Source of the DNA: DATBAX01 sp963762965
Lineage (GTDB): Bacteria > Acidobacteriota > Terriglobia > Terriglobales > Acidobacteriaceae
Direction of reading: 5' to 3'
DNA: 64,000 bases
NCBI GenBank assembly: GCA_963762965.1
Contig: CAVXME010000001.1
Coordinates: 744,001-808,000, forward strand
The position numbers and the translations under genes are program-made. Below, one piece after another: positions 36,870-47,838 of the stretch (its first letter is position 1; every line of letters starts with the position of its first letter). The notes beneath the pieces are model-generated. The model ran no database searches and had not been told where the DNA came from. It saw nothing but the letters and a program-made list of their open reading frames with translations.

Positions 36870-39107
36870 TTGGACGTTCGTCTGCGACACATCTACGCAA
36901 TTGCCATCCTTCTGTTTTCTTCCACTCTTCTAATCGCCGAAGGCACCCGTACCTGGGAGCAATCGAAATTTGACGACTTGAGTAAAGGCACCGCCAAAGG
37001 AGTAGCCATTCGTAGTACCGGCGGCATGGAACTGGCCCCAGCTTTCAAGGCGGTAGCCACAACCCCTTCCATCTACATTTGGGCAATCGCGGCGGACCAG
37101 AGCAGCAACCTCTACGTAGCCGCCGGGTCTCCTGCCGCTGTATATCTCGTCAGCCCGGATGGAAAATCGGAAGCCATTTTCCAACCCAAGGAATTGCAGG
37201 TCCAGGCACTCGTGGTGGATAAGAGTGGCGTGATTTTCGCAGCCACAAATCCAGATGGCAAGATCTATCGCATTGAACATCATGCCAGCGGCGCCACCGA
37301 TCCAAAATCTACCGACACCCATGGCTGGAGCTCCTCGGTCTATTTCGATCCCGGAACCAAATACATTTGGGACCTTGCTATTGATAACGCGGGTAATCTC
37401 TATGTAGCCACCGGAGATCGTGGAGAGATCTTCCGTGTAACCCCCAAGGGTGACCATTCGGTATTTTTTAAGAGTGACGAAACCCATATTCGCGTGCTGG
37501 CCTTCGATCCCCAAGGCAATCTTATCGCCGGATCGGACGGCAGCGGCTTGGTGTATCGGATCTCGTCAGGCGGCGAGGGATTCGTCCTGTACAGCGCGCC
37601 AAAAAAAGAAATTACGGCACTCGCGATTGATAAAGCAGGCAACATCTATGCCGCGGGAGCGGGAGAGAAACATTCGAACGCGTCGCCGATAAACTTTCCA
37701 TCGATTACTCTGCCGGCTCAAAATCCTGCGGCGGTCGCGGGTCAGCAATCCGGAATCACAATTACAAACGGGGCTCCGAACGCCCCATTCGGTATGGGTG
37801 GATTCCCTGGTTTTGGCTCGAATACAAGCGGTGGCTCGGAAATCTACCGGATCGCGCCGGACGGCTCTCCCAGCCGCATCTGGGCCTCACGCGAAGACCT
37901 GGTCTACGCGCTGGCGTTCGATCCGCAGGGGCATCTCCTGGCCGGAACCGGCAACCGCGGACATGTTTTTGAGATCAACGGCGAAGACGAGTACACCGAC
38001 TTGGTCAAAGCCAGCGCAACCCAGGCTACAGCATTCGCCAAATCTCCTGACGGTGGAATTTATGCCGCGACCAGTAATCTGGGAAAAGTGTTTCATCTGG
38101 GAGCAAGAGAAGCGGAAGGCACCTATGAAAGCGATGTGTTCGATGCCCACATTTTCTCCCGCTGGGGACGCGCCGAATTTCGCGGCGCCGGCAATGTGGA
38201 ACTCTTCGCTCGCAGCGGCAATGTCGACAATCCCGACCGCAACTGGAGCGCCTGGAAAAAAGTAGAGTTGCAGAAGGATGCTGAGATCAGCGTTCCAGCG
38301 GCCCGGTTCATTCAATGGAAAGCCGTGTTGCACACAGGCGATCCGGCGCCACGTTTGGAGAGCGTCACGCTAAACTATCTGCCCAAAAACGTAGCTCCCG
38401 ATTTTGATGAAGTGACCGTCCAGGCCGCTACCCGTTATCAGCCTGGCCCTAAGCCGACTGGCGCAGAAAACGCAGGTTCCGGAGGCCCGCAGCAGCCCCA
38501 CTTTGACGCGCCGCCACCCGCGATTCATGATCGCGACTCCATCGGTGTGAAATGGACGGTCCACGATGACAACGATGATCAGATGGTTTATTCGGTCTAC
38601 TACAAGGGAGACGGCGAAACTCGCTGGTTGTTGCTCAAAGACAATCTAACCGACAAGTTCTATTCCTTCGACGCATCGCTTCTGCCTGATGGCGGATACA
38701 CCATCGAAGTCCTGGCTTCCGATGCGCCATCGCATTCCCCAGGCCAGGGTTTAACCGCCGTAAAAGACAGTGCGCGATTTGAAGTGGACACGACCGCACC
38801 ACAGATAGTCGATCTTCACGCATCCGTCGAAGTCGGCCAGATCCACGTGATCTTCCGTGCGGTAGATAGTTTCTCCGCCATCAAGCGTGCGGAATACTCA
38901 GTCGATGCTGGCGATTGGCAATTTGTCGAACCGGCCGATCAGCTCTCCGATTCAAAAACGGAAAACTACGATTTTCGCGTGGCCGCGCCACCAGTCTCAA
39001 AGGACGCAAGCCCGAGCGCGGGAAGCCTTGAGCATGTGGTAGTGATCCGTGCCTATGACCGCTACGACAATATGAGTTCAGCTAAAACTGTGATCCGGGG
39101 AAAGTAG
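36870..39107 (+). CDS. Secreted beta-propeller protein (TTG start)
   Basis: 745 residues. The signal peptide is IYAIAILLFSSTLLIAEG. Repeated blades of the NHL/PQQ kind follow: WAIAADQSSNLYVAAG, WDLAIDNAGNLYVATGDRG, RVLAFDPQGNLIAGSD, YALAFDPQGHLLAGTGNRG. A fibronectin-like C-terminal part follows (IGVKWTVHDDNDDQMVYSVYY). GAGG seven bases upstream supports the TTG. It follows the S55 gene by 55 bases and may share its transcript. Confidence 0.75.
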   Translation: MDVRLRHIYAIAILLFSSTLLIAEGTRTWEQSKFDDLSKGTAKGVAIRSTGGMELAPAFKAVATTPSIYIWAIAADQSSNLYVAAGSPAAVYLVSPDGKSEAIFQPKELQVQALVVDKSGVIFAATNPDGKIYRIEHHASGATDPKSTDTHGWSSSVYFDPGTKYIWDLAIDNAGNLYVATGDRGEIFRVTPKGDHSVFFKSDETHIRVLAFDPQGNLIAGSDGSGLVYRISSGGEGFVLYSAPKKEITALAIDKAGNIYAAGAGEKHSNASPINFPSITLPAQNPAAVAGQQSGITITNGAPNAPFGMGGFPGFGSNTSGGSEIYRIAPDGSPSRIWASREDLVYALAFDPQGHLLAGTGNRGHVFEINGEDEYTDLVKASATQATAFAKSPDGGIYAATSNLGKVFHLGAREAEGTYESDVFDAHIFSRWGRAEFRGAGNVELFARSGNVDNPDRNWSAWKKVELQKDAEISVPAARFIQWKAVLHTGDPAPRLESVTLNYLPKNVAPDFDEVTVQAATRYQPGPKPTGAENAGSGGPQQPHFDAPPPAIHDRDSIGVKWTVHDDNDDQMVYSVYYKGDGETRWLLLKDNLTDKFYSFDASLLPDGGYTIEVLASDAPSHSPGQGLTAVKDSARFEVDTTAPQIVDLHASVEVGQIHVIFRAVDSFSAIKRAEYSVDAGDWQFVEPADQLSDSKTENYDFRVAAPPVSKDASPSAGSLEHVVVIRAYDRYDNMSSAKTVIRGK

Positions 39108-39129
39108 CGATACGTATCTTCTGCAAATT

Positions 39130-40383
39130 CTAGGTGTCGGCTGCCATCCCGTTGAACCGGTCCGCGTTGCGCAGTTCCGGAAATCTCCAGGCCCAAATGG
39201 CGATGATCGCCAGTGTTCCCAGCCCTCCCAGCACCACCGCCGGCACAGTTCCAAACCATTGCGCCGTCAGGCCAGACTCAAATTGGCCAAGCTCGTTGGA
39301 CGTCCCGATGAAAATCATGTCCACCGCACTAACCCGGCCGCGCATTTCATCCGGCGTGGCGATCTGCACCAGCGTGCCGCGGATGACCACACTCACCATA
39401 TCGCTAGCACCCACCAGAACCAGCGAGACCAGCGATAACGTCAGGCTGGTCGAAAGTCCGAATGCGATCGTGAAAACACCAAACCCGGCCACGCACCACA
39501 ACATGATGATTCCCACCTGTCGCCGTAATGGCTTATACGCAAGAAAGAGCGCCATGAACCCCGCACCCACTCCGGGCGCACTGCGCAGCAATCCCAACCC
39601 CCAGGGCCCGGTGTGGAGAATTTCGCGCGCATAAACAGGGAGCAGCGCCACTGCTCCCCCGAGCAGCACGGCAAACATGTCGAGAGAAATTGAACCCAGA
39701 ATAATTTTCTGTTCCCAGATGTAGCGAAAACCCGCCAACACCGTAGTCAAGCTCGTTGGCTCCCGCCGCCGCGCTGTCACTCGGGGACGAACCCGCAACA
39801 TGCTGAGCGTCGCAGCAACCGATATGACCATCGCCGTTCCATAAACCACCATCGGACCATGCGAGACGTGGTACAGGAAGCCTCCTATGGCCGGACCACA
39901 GATGGTCGCGGCTTGAAAGGTGGAAGCATTCCAGGTCACCGCGTTTGGAAAATGCTCTTCCGGCACCAATTGCGGCAGAAGGGCCCGGCCCGCCGGCATA
40001 TTAAACGCGCGAACCACTCCCAGCAGCACCACCACAATGTAAATCGGAAGTACTGACTGGGCGCCGCGCCACGAAATCGTGAGCAGCAAGCCGGAGCAGA
40101 GCGCAAATCCGCTATAGCAGCAAAGCAGCACTTTATTTCTGGGGAAGCGGTCCACAGTGTGTCCCGCAAGCAGGAACAAAAGCATCACCGGCGCGAACTG
40201 TGCGAGTCCTACCAGACCAAGATCCAAAGGCCGTTTGGTAATTTCGTAGACCTGCCATCCCACGGCAACCGACTGCATTTCTTGCGCGGCCACAATAAAG
40301 AATCGCGCAGCCTGAAACAGCGTAAAGTCCGGGAAACCGAACGCAGCCAATGCAGTTTGGTGGGAGGTTTCGGGCTCAGCCAT
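39130..40383 (-). CDS. MFS transporter (EntS-like)
   Basis: 417 residues with about 12 membrane helices. The helix II-III loop motif HTVDRFPRNKVLL and the pattern RALLPQLVPEEHFPNAVTWN resemble the EntS/tetracycline-type MFS subgroup that exports small molecules such as siderophores. The ATG at 40383 (MAEPETSHQ) is preferred over in-frame codons upstream. Substrate unknown; convergent with the propeller gene. Confidence 0.85.
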   Translation of the reverse strand: MAEPETSHQTALAAFGFPDFTLFQAARFFIVAAQEMQSVAVGWQVYEITKRPLDLGLVGLAQFAPVMLLFLLAGHTVDRFPRNKVLLCCYSGFALCSGLLLTISWRGAQSVLPIYIVVVLLGVVRAFNMPAGRALLPQLVPEEHFPNAVTWNASTFQAATICGPAIGGFLYHVSHGPMVVYGTAMVISVAATLSMLRVRPRVTARRREPTSLTTVLAGFRYIWEQKIILGSISLDMFAVLLGGAVALLPVYAREILHTGPWGLGLLRSAPGVGAGFMALFLAYKPLRRQVGIIMLWCVAGFGVFTIAFGLSTSLTLSLVSLVLVGASDMVSVVIRGTLVQIATPDEMRGRVSAVDMIFIGTSNELGQFESGLTAQWFGTVPAVVLGGLGTLAIIAIWAWRFPELRNADRFNGMAADT

Positions 40384-40449
40384 CTTTACTACTCTGCCAT
40401 AAATGCTAAGTGTGCGCCTACGGAGCATCAAGCCGTCTATAATCCGATT

Positions 40450-40487
40450 TGGCTGAAAGCTGAGAGCTGACGGCTGAAAGCTCTTCC
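40450..40487. repeat. Family B repeat upstream of lolE
   Basis: Variants of GGCTGAAAGCTGAGAGCTGA end 1 base before the permease ATG, so the repeat occupies the ribosome-binding region. Confidence 0.65.
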
Positions 40488-41804
40488 ATGCGATTTGAAC
40501 TCTTCATCGCTTCCCGATACTTGCGCGCCAAGCGCCGGCAGGCTTTCATTGGCATCATCACGGGAATTTCCATCCTCGGAGTCGCTGCCGGGGTTGCTTC
40601 TCTCATCATCGCACTCGCCATTAACAACGGATTTCGTCAGGACTTGCAGGATCGCCTGCTCGGTTCCACTTCCCACGTCAATCTATTACGCACAATGGAT
40701 GACGGAATAAAAGACTGGCGTCCGCTGATGGATCGGCTGTCGAAACAGCCGCACGTTATCGCTGCGGCGCCTGCTATTTACGAGCAGGTTCTGATCTCCC
40801 GTGGACCACGCGCCCGTGGCGCAGTGCTGAAGGGAATGATTCCATCGTACGAGCGCAAAGTCAGCGATCTGCTGAACAGCGTGAGAATCGGATCGGCCGA
40901 TGCTTTGGAGGAAAACAAGAAGCCCGTCGCTCCCGCTACGGACACCAGCTCTACATCGCCTGCGAACCGATCTCCCAGTTCTCTCGAAGGGGTACAAAAT
41001 CGTGTCGCCGCCATGCCGCCGATTATCTTGGGCAAAGACATGGCCGACGAACTCGGCGCCGAAGTTGGCTCGGTCGTTCTGGTCACCAGTCCGCAAGGCG
41101 AGCTCACTCCTTTCGGGATGGTTCCCAAATACGACCGCTTTCGCGTCGCAGGCATTTTCAGTTCCGGATTCTATGACTACGACAGCACCTGGGCCTTCAC
41201 TCGTCTGTCTGACTCACAGCAACTATTCGGGCTTGGCGATCTGATTTCCGTACTTGAATTCAAAATCGACGACATCTACCAGGCCGGACAAGTCGGCGAC
41301 CAACTCGAACAAGCCGCTGGAACCGGATTCGAATCCAGAAACTGGATGGAGCAGAACAAAGCCCTGTTCCGCGCTCTGCGTCTGGAACGCCTGGTCACGT
41401 TCATCACCATCGGCCTGATCGTTTTCGTCGCGGCGCTGAATATTCTGATCTCGCTGATCATGATGGTGATGGAGAAAACCCGCGACATCGCGGTGCTCAT
41501 GTCCATGGGTACTCGCAAATCGCAAATACGCCGCGTCTTCATCGCACAGGGTTTACTCATTGGCTTAATCGGCACCGCAATCGGATTGGTCGTTGGCTAC
41601 GCGCTGTCTTTTGCCGGAGGACACTACCATCTTCTATCTCTGGCCCCCGAGGTTTACTCCATCGACTATGTTCCCTTCGCTCCCCGCGCCATGGACGGAG
41701 TACTCGTGGCTGTCATCGCAATAGGGATTTCCTTGATCGCGACCGTCTACCCGTCATGGTCCGCAGCAAAGATTCTCCCCGCCGAAGCCTTGCGATACGA
41801 GTAG
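40488..41804 (+). CDS. Lipoprotein-releasing ABC permease (LolC/LolE)
   Basis: 438 residues, the type VII ABC permease fold: helix 1 (GIITGISILGVAAGVASLIIALA), a periplasmic MacB-like domain (about 50-300) and three C-terminal helices including RDIAVLMSMGTRKSQIRRVFIAQG. The N-terminal FELFIASRYLRAKRRQAFI is the LolC/E signature. The ATPase follows at 41937. Together they would extract lipoproteins from the inner membrane. Confidence 0.92.
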   Translation: MRFELFIASRYLRAKRRQAFIGIITGISILGVAAGVASLIIALAINNGFRQDLQDRLLGSTSHVNLLRTMDDGIKDWRPLMDRLSKQPHVIAAAPAIYEQVLISRGPRARGAVLKGMIPSYERKVSDLLNSVRIGSADALEENKKPVAPATDTSSTSPANRSPSSLEGVQNRVAAMPPIILGKDMADELGAEVGSVVLVTSPQGELTPFGMVPKYDRFRVAGIFSSGFYDYDSTWAFTRLSDSQQLFGLGDLISVLEFKIDDIYQAGQVGDQLEQAAGTGFESRNWMEQNKALFRALRLERLVTFITIGLIVFVAALNILISLIMMVMEKTRDIAVLMSMGTRKSQIRRVFIAQGLLIGLIGTAIGLVVGYALSFAGGHYHLLSLAPEVYSIDYVPFAPRAMDGVLVAVIAIGISLIATVYPSWSAAKILPAEALRYE

Positions 41805-41936
41805 AGACGTCCGCGCGACAACATTCCCAATCATCTCGTGTTTTAATAGGTATGCGACTGTAATCTCAGCGTCTGAGCATCGCTGGATGGGCTCGAGAGT
41901 CGCGTTTTGATACCAGGAGCATTCGACTTGCATCTA

Positions 41937-42639
41937 ATGGAACAGGCGATGCTGAGAGTAGAAGGCCTCAAGAAGGTTTTCCGGTCCGGCGAATCGGACC
42001 TGGTGCTCTTTGAAAATCTGTCGTTTCAGGTGGCTAAGGGAGAAATGCTGGCCATTGTCGGCGAATCGGGTGCGGGCAAGAGTACCTTGTTGCACATCCT
42101 GAGCGCTCTTGATCGCTGCTTCCGCGGGTGACGTATACTGCGCCAACTTGCGATTGAGCTCGCTCACCGAAGATGATGCCGCCGACTTTCGCAATCGCGA
42201 AATCGGTTTTGTCTGGCAGTTCCATTACCTGCTGCCGGAATTCACCGCGCTGGAAAATGCCGCCATGCCCCTCCTGCTAAGAGGTGTCCCTTGGCAGGAC
42301 GCTCAAACCGAAGCTTCGCGGTGGTTGACCGAGGTAGGACTAGCGGAGCGCTCGCATCATCGGTCAGGCGAACTTTCCGGCGGTGAGCAACAACGCGTTG
42401 CTCTGGCCCGCGCGCTGATCACGAAACCGAAGATTCTACTGGCGGATGAGCCTACAGGCGATCTTGATGGAAAGACCGCCGATTCAGTTTTCGAATTGCT
42501 CTCCCGTTTGCATCGCGATTATCAGTTGACCTCGCTCATCGCCACTCACAATCTTGCTTTTGCGGGCCGTTGCAATCGAGTGTTGCGCATGCAAAAGGGA
42601 CGAATGGAAGAGATTGCACCCGCAACGTTATTGGGATAG
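41937..42639 (+). CDS. lolD: Lipoprotein-releasing ATPase LolD, interrupted by a +1 frameshift
   Basis: ATP-binding partner of the preceding permease. The first part (MEQAMLRVEGLKKVF to Walker A GESGAGKST) runs to about 42117. The second (ASAGDVYCANLRLSS, Q-loop FVWQFHYLLPEF, signature LSGGEQQRVALARAL, Walker B ILLADEPTGDLDG) is in the next frame. At the junction GATCGCTGCTTCC, removal of one base restores the expected DR-ASAGDV. The product would be about 233 residues. The open upstream frame begins at a TTG at 41907; I prefer the ATG at 41937. Confidence 0.85.
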
Positions 42640-42723
42640 CACGTTCCGGGAATTGACATTGCAGCGACAGATAGTAATGATAGAAGTAATAGTATTTAAA
42701 CGGAGGAAACCGCAGTTTCGGGA

Positions 42724-42882
42724 ATGGGATGGTTTGCAACCGGGTGCGGAGCGAAATTAACTCAGGTGTCTTTGGTAACTGAATCCCAGGTACCAAACTC
42801 ACATTGTGCTGGACGTGAGCTGTGGCACCCTGATTGCATAACGGTAGTTGGGCCAGAAGAGTTCCGGGGGCTGGGCCACTAA
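42724..42882 (+). CDS. Possible 52-residue ORF in the lolD-clpC gap
   Basis: An ATG at 42724 opens a frame MGWFATGCGAKLTQVSLVTE ending at a TAA at 42880-42882. A GGAGG lies at 42702-42706, 17 bases upstream, which is too far for good initiation. There is no recognised family. Otherwise this 276-base gap holds a TTGACA at 42653-42658 without a convincing -10 partner. Probably non-coding. Confidence 0.2.
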   Translation: MGWFATGCGAKLTQVSLVTESQVPNSHCAGRELWHPDCITVVGPEEFRGLGH

Positions 42883-42915
42883 GCTGGCCCGCGAGGACTC
42901 AAGGGGAAGGGCTAT

Positions 42916-45363
<2,448 letters not shown>

Positions 45364-45378
45364 GGCTTAGCTTTCAGC

Positions 45379-45410
45379 AAAAAGCCGCCAGCTCATGCTG
45401 GCGGCTTTTT
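45379..45410. terminator. Intrinsic terminator after clpC (bidirectional)
   Basis: AAAAAGCCGCCAGC-TCAT-GCTGGCGGCTTTTT: a 14-base perfect stem counting the A/T flanks, with a T-run on both strands. Confidence 0.95.
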
Positions 45411-45432
45411 GCTTTTGGGCAATCAAAGAACG

Positions 45433-45475
45433 TGTGGGGCCGGGTCTCTGACCCGGCCAGCGAGCGCAGCTCGCC
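45433..45475. repeat. Twin-hairpin element (family D), copy 1
   Basis: Hairpin 1 GGCCGGGTC-TCT-GACCCGGCC, then hairpin 2 GCGAGC-GCA-GCTCGC. It lies 23 bases after the clpC terminator and between convergent genes. Copy 2 at 51093 differs by compensatory changes. Confidence 0.8.
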
Positions 45476-45502
45476 AGCGATACTACACTCCAACTTCATC
45501 CG

Positions 45503-45910
45503 TCATAGCTTGGTCCAGTCCTCAATCTTCAGCTCTTTCACCCTCCGAAACCCCCGATCATGCGTCACCAGCACCACCTCGGCCGCTAGCGCATGGGCTG
45601 CAATCATTATGTCCAGATTGCCCATGGGTTCGCCCTTCTTTTCCAGGTCCGCGCGCAACTCCGCATAGTGCTTGGCGGCTTCTGAATCCCACGGCAACAC
45701 TTCGACGCGCACCAAAAACTCCTCGACTGCGATCCTCAATCTTGCTGCGTCAGGCCTGCGAGCAATCCCGTAGCGCAACTCGGCCTCGGTAACAACCGAT
45801 ATCCCCACCTCAGCCATCGGCACCTTCAGCAACCGCTCCCGCACATTCGGGACGTTGCCTTTAATCACATAGCTGGCCATGTTCGTATCAAGCAGGTAGC
45901 GGACGTGCAT
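45503..45910 (-). CDS. vapC: VapC-type PIN domain toxin
   Basis: A 135-residue ribonuclease toxin of type II systems, FitB/VapC group. The acidic PIN residues are in YLLDTNMASY, TEAELRYGIARR, NLDIMIAAHALA and VTHDRGF. The ATG shares a base with the vapB stop (TAATG), so translation is coupled. The target RNA cannot be predicted. Confidence 0.92.
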   Translation of the reverse strand: MHVRYLLDTNMASYVIKGNVPNVRERLLKVPMAEVGISVVTEAELRYGIARRPDAARLRIAVEEFLVRVEVLPWDSEAAKHYAELRADLEKKGEPMGNLDIMIAAHALAAEVVLVTHDRGFRRVKELKIEDWTKL

Positions 45911-46152
45911 TAGAACAACTTCCGCTTCTGTGGTGGCAGGTCTTCGCGATCGTTGAGGAAGTCATCCGGCACTTTGACCGTCTTCATCAGTTCGAAGAAA
46001 TCCGCCCAGGATTCCGGCCGTCGCGACAAAATCACGTCCCCAGTTTCAGGATCGCGGCGCACATAGACTTCTGAACCCGTAAACCGGTACTCCGACGGCA
46101 AGCGGACGGCCTGGCTGCGGCCATTGCGAAAAAGCTTAGCGGTACGTGGCAT
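45910..46152 (-). CDS. vapB: VapB-type antitoxin (AbrB/MazE-like fold)
   Basis: 80 residues. The N-terminal swapped-hairpin DNA-binding domain is TAKLFRNGRSQAVRLPSEYRF; the C-terminal toxin-binding tail is WADFFELMKTVKVPDDFLND. The ATG at 46152 is chosen because upstream codons run into the palindromic operator. It lies one base into vapC, as usual for antitoxin-first operons. Confidence 0.92.
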   Translation of the reverse strand: MPRTAKLFRNGRSQAVRLPSEYRFTGSEVYVRRDPETGDVILSRRPESWADFFELMKTVKVPDDFLNDREDLPPQKRKLF

Positions 46153-46160
46153 AGACCATA

Positions 46161-46191
46161 GTATATCACGATGATATCGATTATGATATAT
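46161..46191. promoter_or_regulatory. AT-rich palindromic operator of vapBC
   Basis: TATATCA (46162-46168) and TGATATA (46184-46190) are inverted arms around a central CGATGATATCG. A TATACT on the minus strand, complement of 46160-46165, is a possible vapB -10 box. Binding by the VapBC complex would give autoregulation. The divergent glutaredoxin-like gene starts at 46261. Confidence 0.6.
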
Positions 46192-46260
46192 ACCACCATT
46201 CCGGTACCCCGCCGTTTTGCGATCCTGCCGCCCACCAACCATCTAGTAAGATCGATACAC

Positions 46261-46518
46261 ATGGAAATCACTGTCTATTCGGCCCCCTGGTGCCCTGACT
46301 GCCGCGAGGCCAAGCGCTTCTTAAAAGAGCACAATCTGCCCTTCAAGGAAATCGACATCGAAAGCACCCCCGGCGCTGCCGACGAAGTTGTCAAGCACAC
46401 TGGCAAGCGGGCCATCCCGCAGTTCGTCATTGACGGCGAATGGGTCCAGCCCTACCGCATCGGCAAAGGTTTCTTATACGAGGAAATGTCGAAAAAGCTG
46501 GGGATTCCCAAGCCTTAG
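46261..46518 (+). CDS. Glutaredoxin-like thiol-disulfide protein
   Basis: 85 residues: MEITVYSAPWCPDCREAKRF carries a CPDC active site, followed by the cis-proline motif RAIPQFVI. It has glutaredoxin size, but CPDC is closer to NrdH/mycoredoxin-type motifs than to CPYC. It is divergent from vapBC; there is no other partner. Confidence 0.85.
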   Translation: MEITVYSAPWCPDCREAKRFLKEHNLPFKEIDIESTPGAADEVVKHTGKRAIPQFVIDGEWVQPYRIGKGFLYEEMSKKLGIPKP

Positions 46519-46644
46519 GTCCACCCGTACATCGCCTTCCGTACCCTAGGAAAGTCGCCCCCATGGCCTCACCATAGGAGGTCACAAGTCTGTCTGGACG
46601 GGCCCGGAACTCCTCTCCCCGGATCGCCGCCAGCTAAAGTTGCC

Positions 46645-47640
46645 ATGGCCGAAAATCAGTCTCAACTGCCAGAGGAACCAGTTTGTAGCGCCTGGCCGCG
46701 CGTCGTTCAGACCGCGGTGGCCTTGTTCCTGTTGCTCGTCACCGGCTTCATGGTCCACTACTACTGGCCACAGCCCACCGACGATCTACAGGCACAGGTG
46801 GTGCAGCTTTCCCGGCAAGTGGACGAACTCCGCCAGGAACAAGCCATGCCCGCCCTGGTGCTGAACCGGTATCGCAATTCCATTTGCTACATTTTCGGCA
46901 TCTATCGAGTAGGATTTGATGGCCAACAGCCATCGATCCGCGCCCGCGTTTCCGGCAGCGGCTTCGTGGTCGCCGATGGACTGCTCACCACCAATCGCCA
47001 CGTGGCCGAGCCCTGGTACGGAGATTCCGAGTCGACCGCGTTGATCGCCAAGGGCGCCACTCCACAATTGGAAAAGCTGGTCGCGTTCTTCCCCGGATTC
47101 CCCACGCCGGTCAATATCACTCCCGTCGCCTGGTCCACGCAGGGAGACCTGGCCGTGCTCCGCATCGACGACTCCGCCGCCGTCCACGCGCTGCGGCCCT
47201 TGCCTTTGTCGACAGTTGTCCCCAACCCCGGCGAGTTGGTCGCCGTAATCGGCTATCCCATGGGCATTCTCGGCATGGTCGCGAAATCGCCCCCGGCAGT
47301 CTACGACCGGCTGGCCTATCGTCACGACGATCAGGGCGCAGCCAATGAATTGGCAGCGCTCTCGCTGATCCGCCCTTCGGCCACTTGCGGACACCTTGGC
47401 GACGTGGTCGGCGACAAGCTCATCTACGATGCTCCCACAGCCCACGGCGGCAGCGGTGGCCCAGTCTTCAATTCCGAAGGCCAGGTCATCGCCGTCAACG
47501 CAGCCTACATCGACGGCTTTTCCGGCGGTACGCTGGGAGTCTCCGTCGAAGCGCTGAAGCCCCTAATCGAAGCCGCGCAAAAGCAACTCGGACAGCTAAA
47601 GACCACCCAGGCGGCTCGCGTACCAATTCTAAAAAATTAG
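46645..47640 (+). CDS. Membrane-anchored trypsin-like serine protease
   Basis: 331 residues. One transmembrane helix (VALFLLLVTGFMVHYYW) and a short coiled coil (QAQVVQLSRQVDELRQEQ) precede a chymotrypsin-fold domain. The triad is visible: His119 in TTNRHVAEP, Asp168 in QGDLAVLRI, Ser270 in AHGGSGGPVF. There is no PDZ domain, unlike DegP/HtrA. It probably faces the periplasm. A role in envelope quality control is plausible but not shown. Confidence 0.82.
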   Translation: MAENQSQLPEEPVCSAWPRVVQTAVALFLLLVTGFMVHYYWPQPTDDLQAQVVQLSRQVDELRQEQAMPALVLNRYRNSICYIFGIYRVGFDGQQPSIRARVSGSGFVVADGLLTTNRHVAEPWYGDSESTALIAKGATPQLEKLVAFFPGFPTPVNITPVAWSTQGDLAVLRIDDSAAVHALRPLPLSTVVPNPGELVAVIGYPMGILGMVAKSPPAVYDRLAYRHDDQGAANELAALSLIRPSATCGHLGDVVGDKLIYDAPTAHGGSGGPVFNSEGQVIAVNAAYIDGFSGGTLGVSVEALKPLIEAAQKQLGQLKTTQAARVPILKN

Positions 47641-47667
47641 CCTCACATCGCTTTCAAACCAACACTA

Positions 47668-47709
47668 GTCATCCCGAAGACCCGGCGTTTTTCAGCCGGG
47701 CGAGGGACC
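47668..47709. repeat. GTCATCCCGAAGACCCGGC repeat (family H)
   Basis: It contains the hairpin CCCGGC...GCCGGG. The reverse copy is at 55292-55333. Its GTCATCC end matches the ends of family C elements, so it is probably a half-element. The rest of the 47641-47838 gap shows nothing else. Confidence 0.7.
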
Positions 47710-47838
47710 TCGCGCGCATCTGCCCGATTTGCAGCACTAAGAGAATGCCTACACCTGTGCCGCGCTGGTCACCAACCTCCCCCTCCATTTAGAATCTCTA
47801 GTCCTCGATTTTCGGACACATTCAAGAGGTACGAAACC

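Noticed and set aside
42640..42700. TTGACA at 42653 as the clpC promoter
   Set aside because: No acceptable -10 hexamer at 16-18 base spacing, so it was not listed as a promoter.
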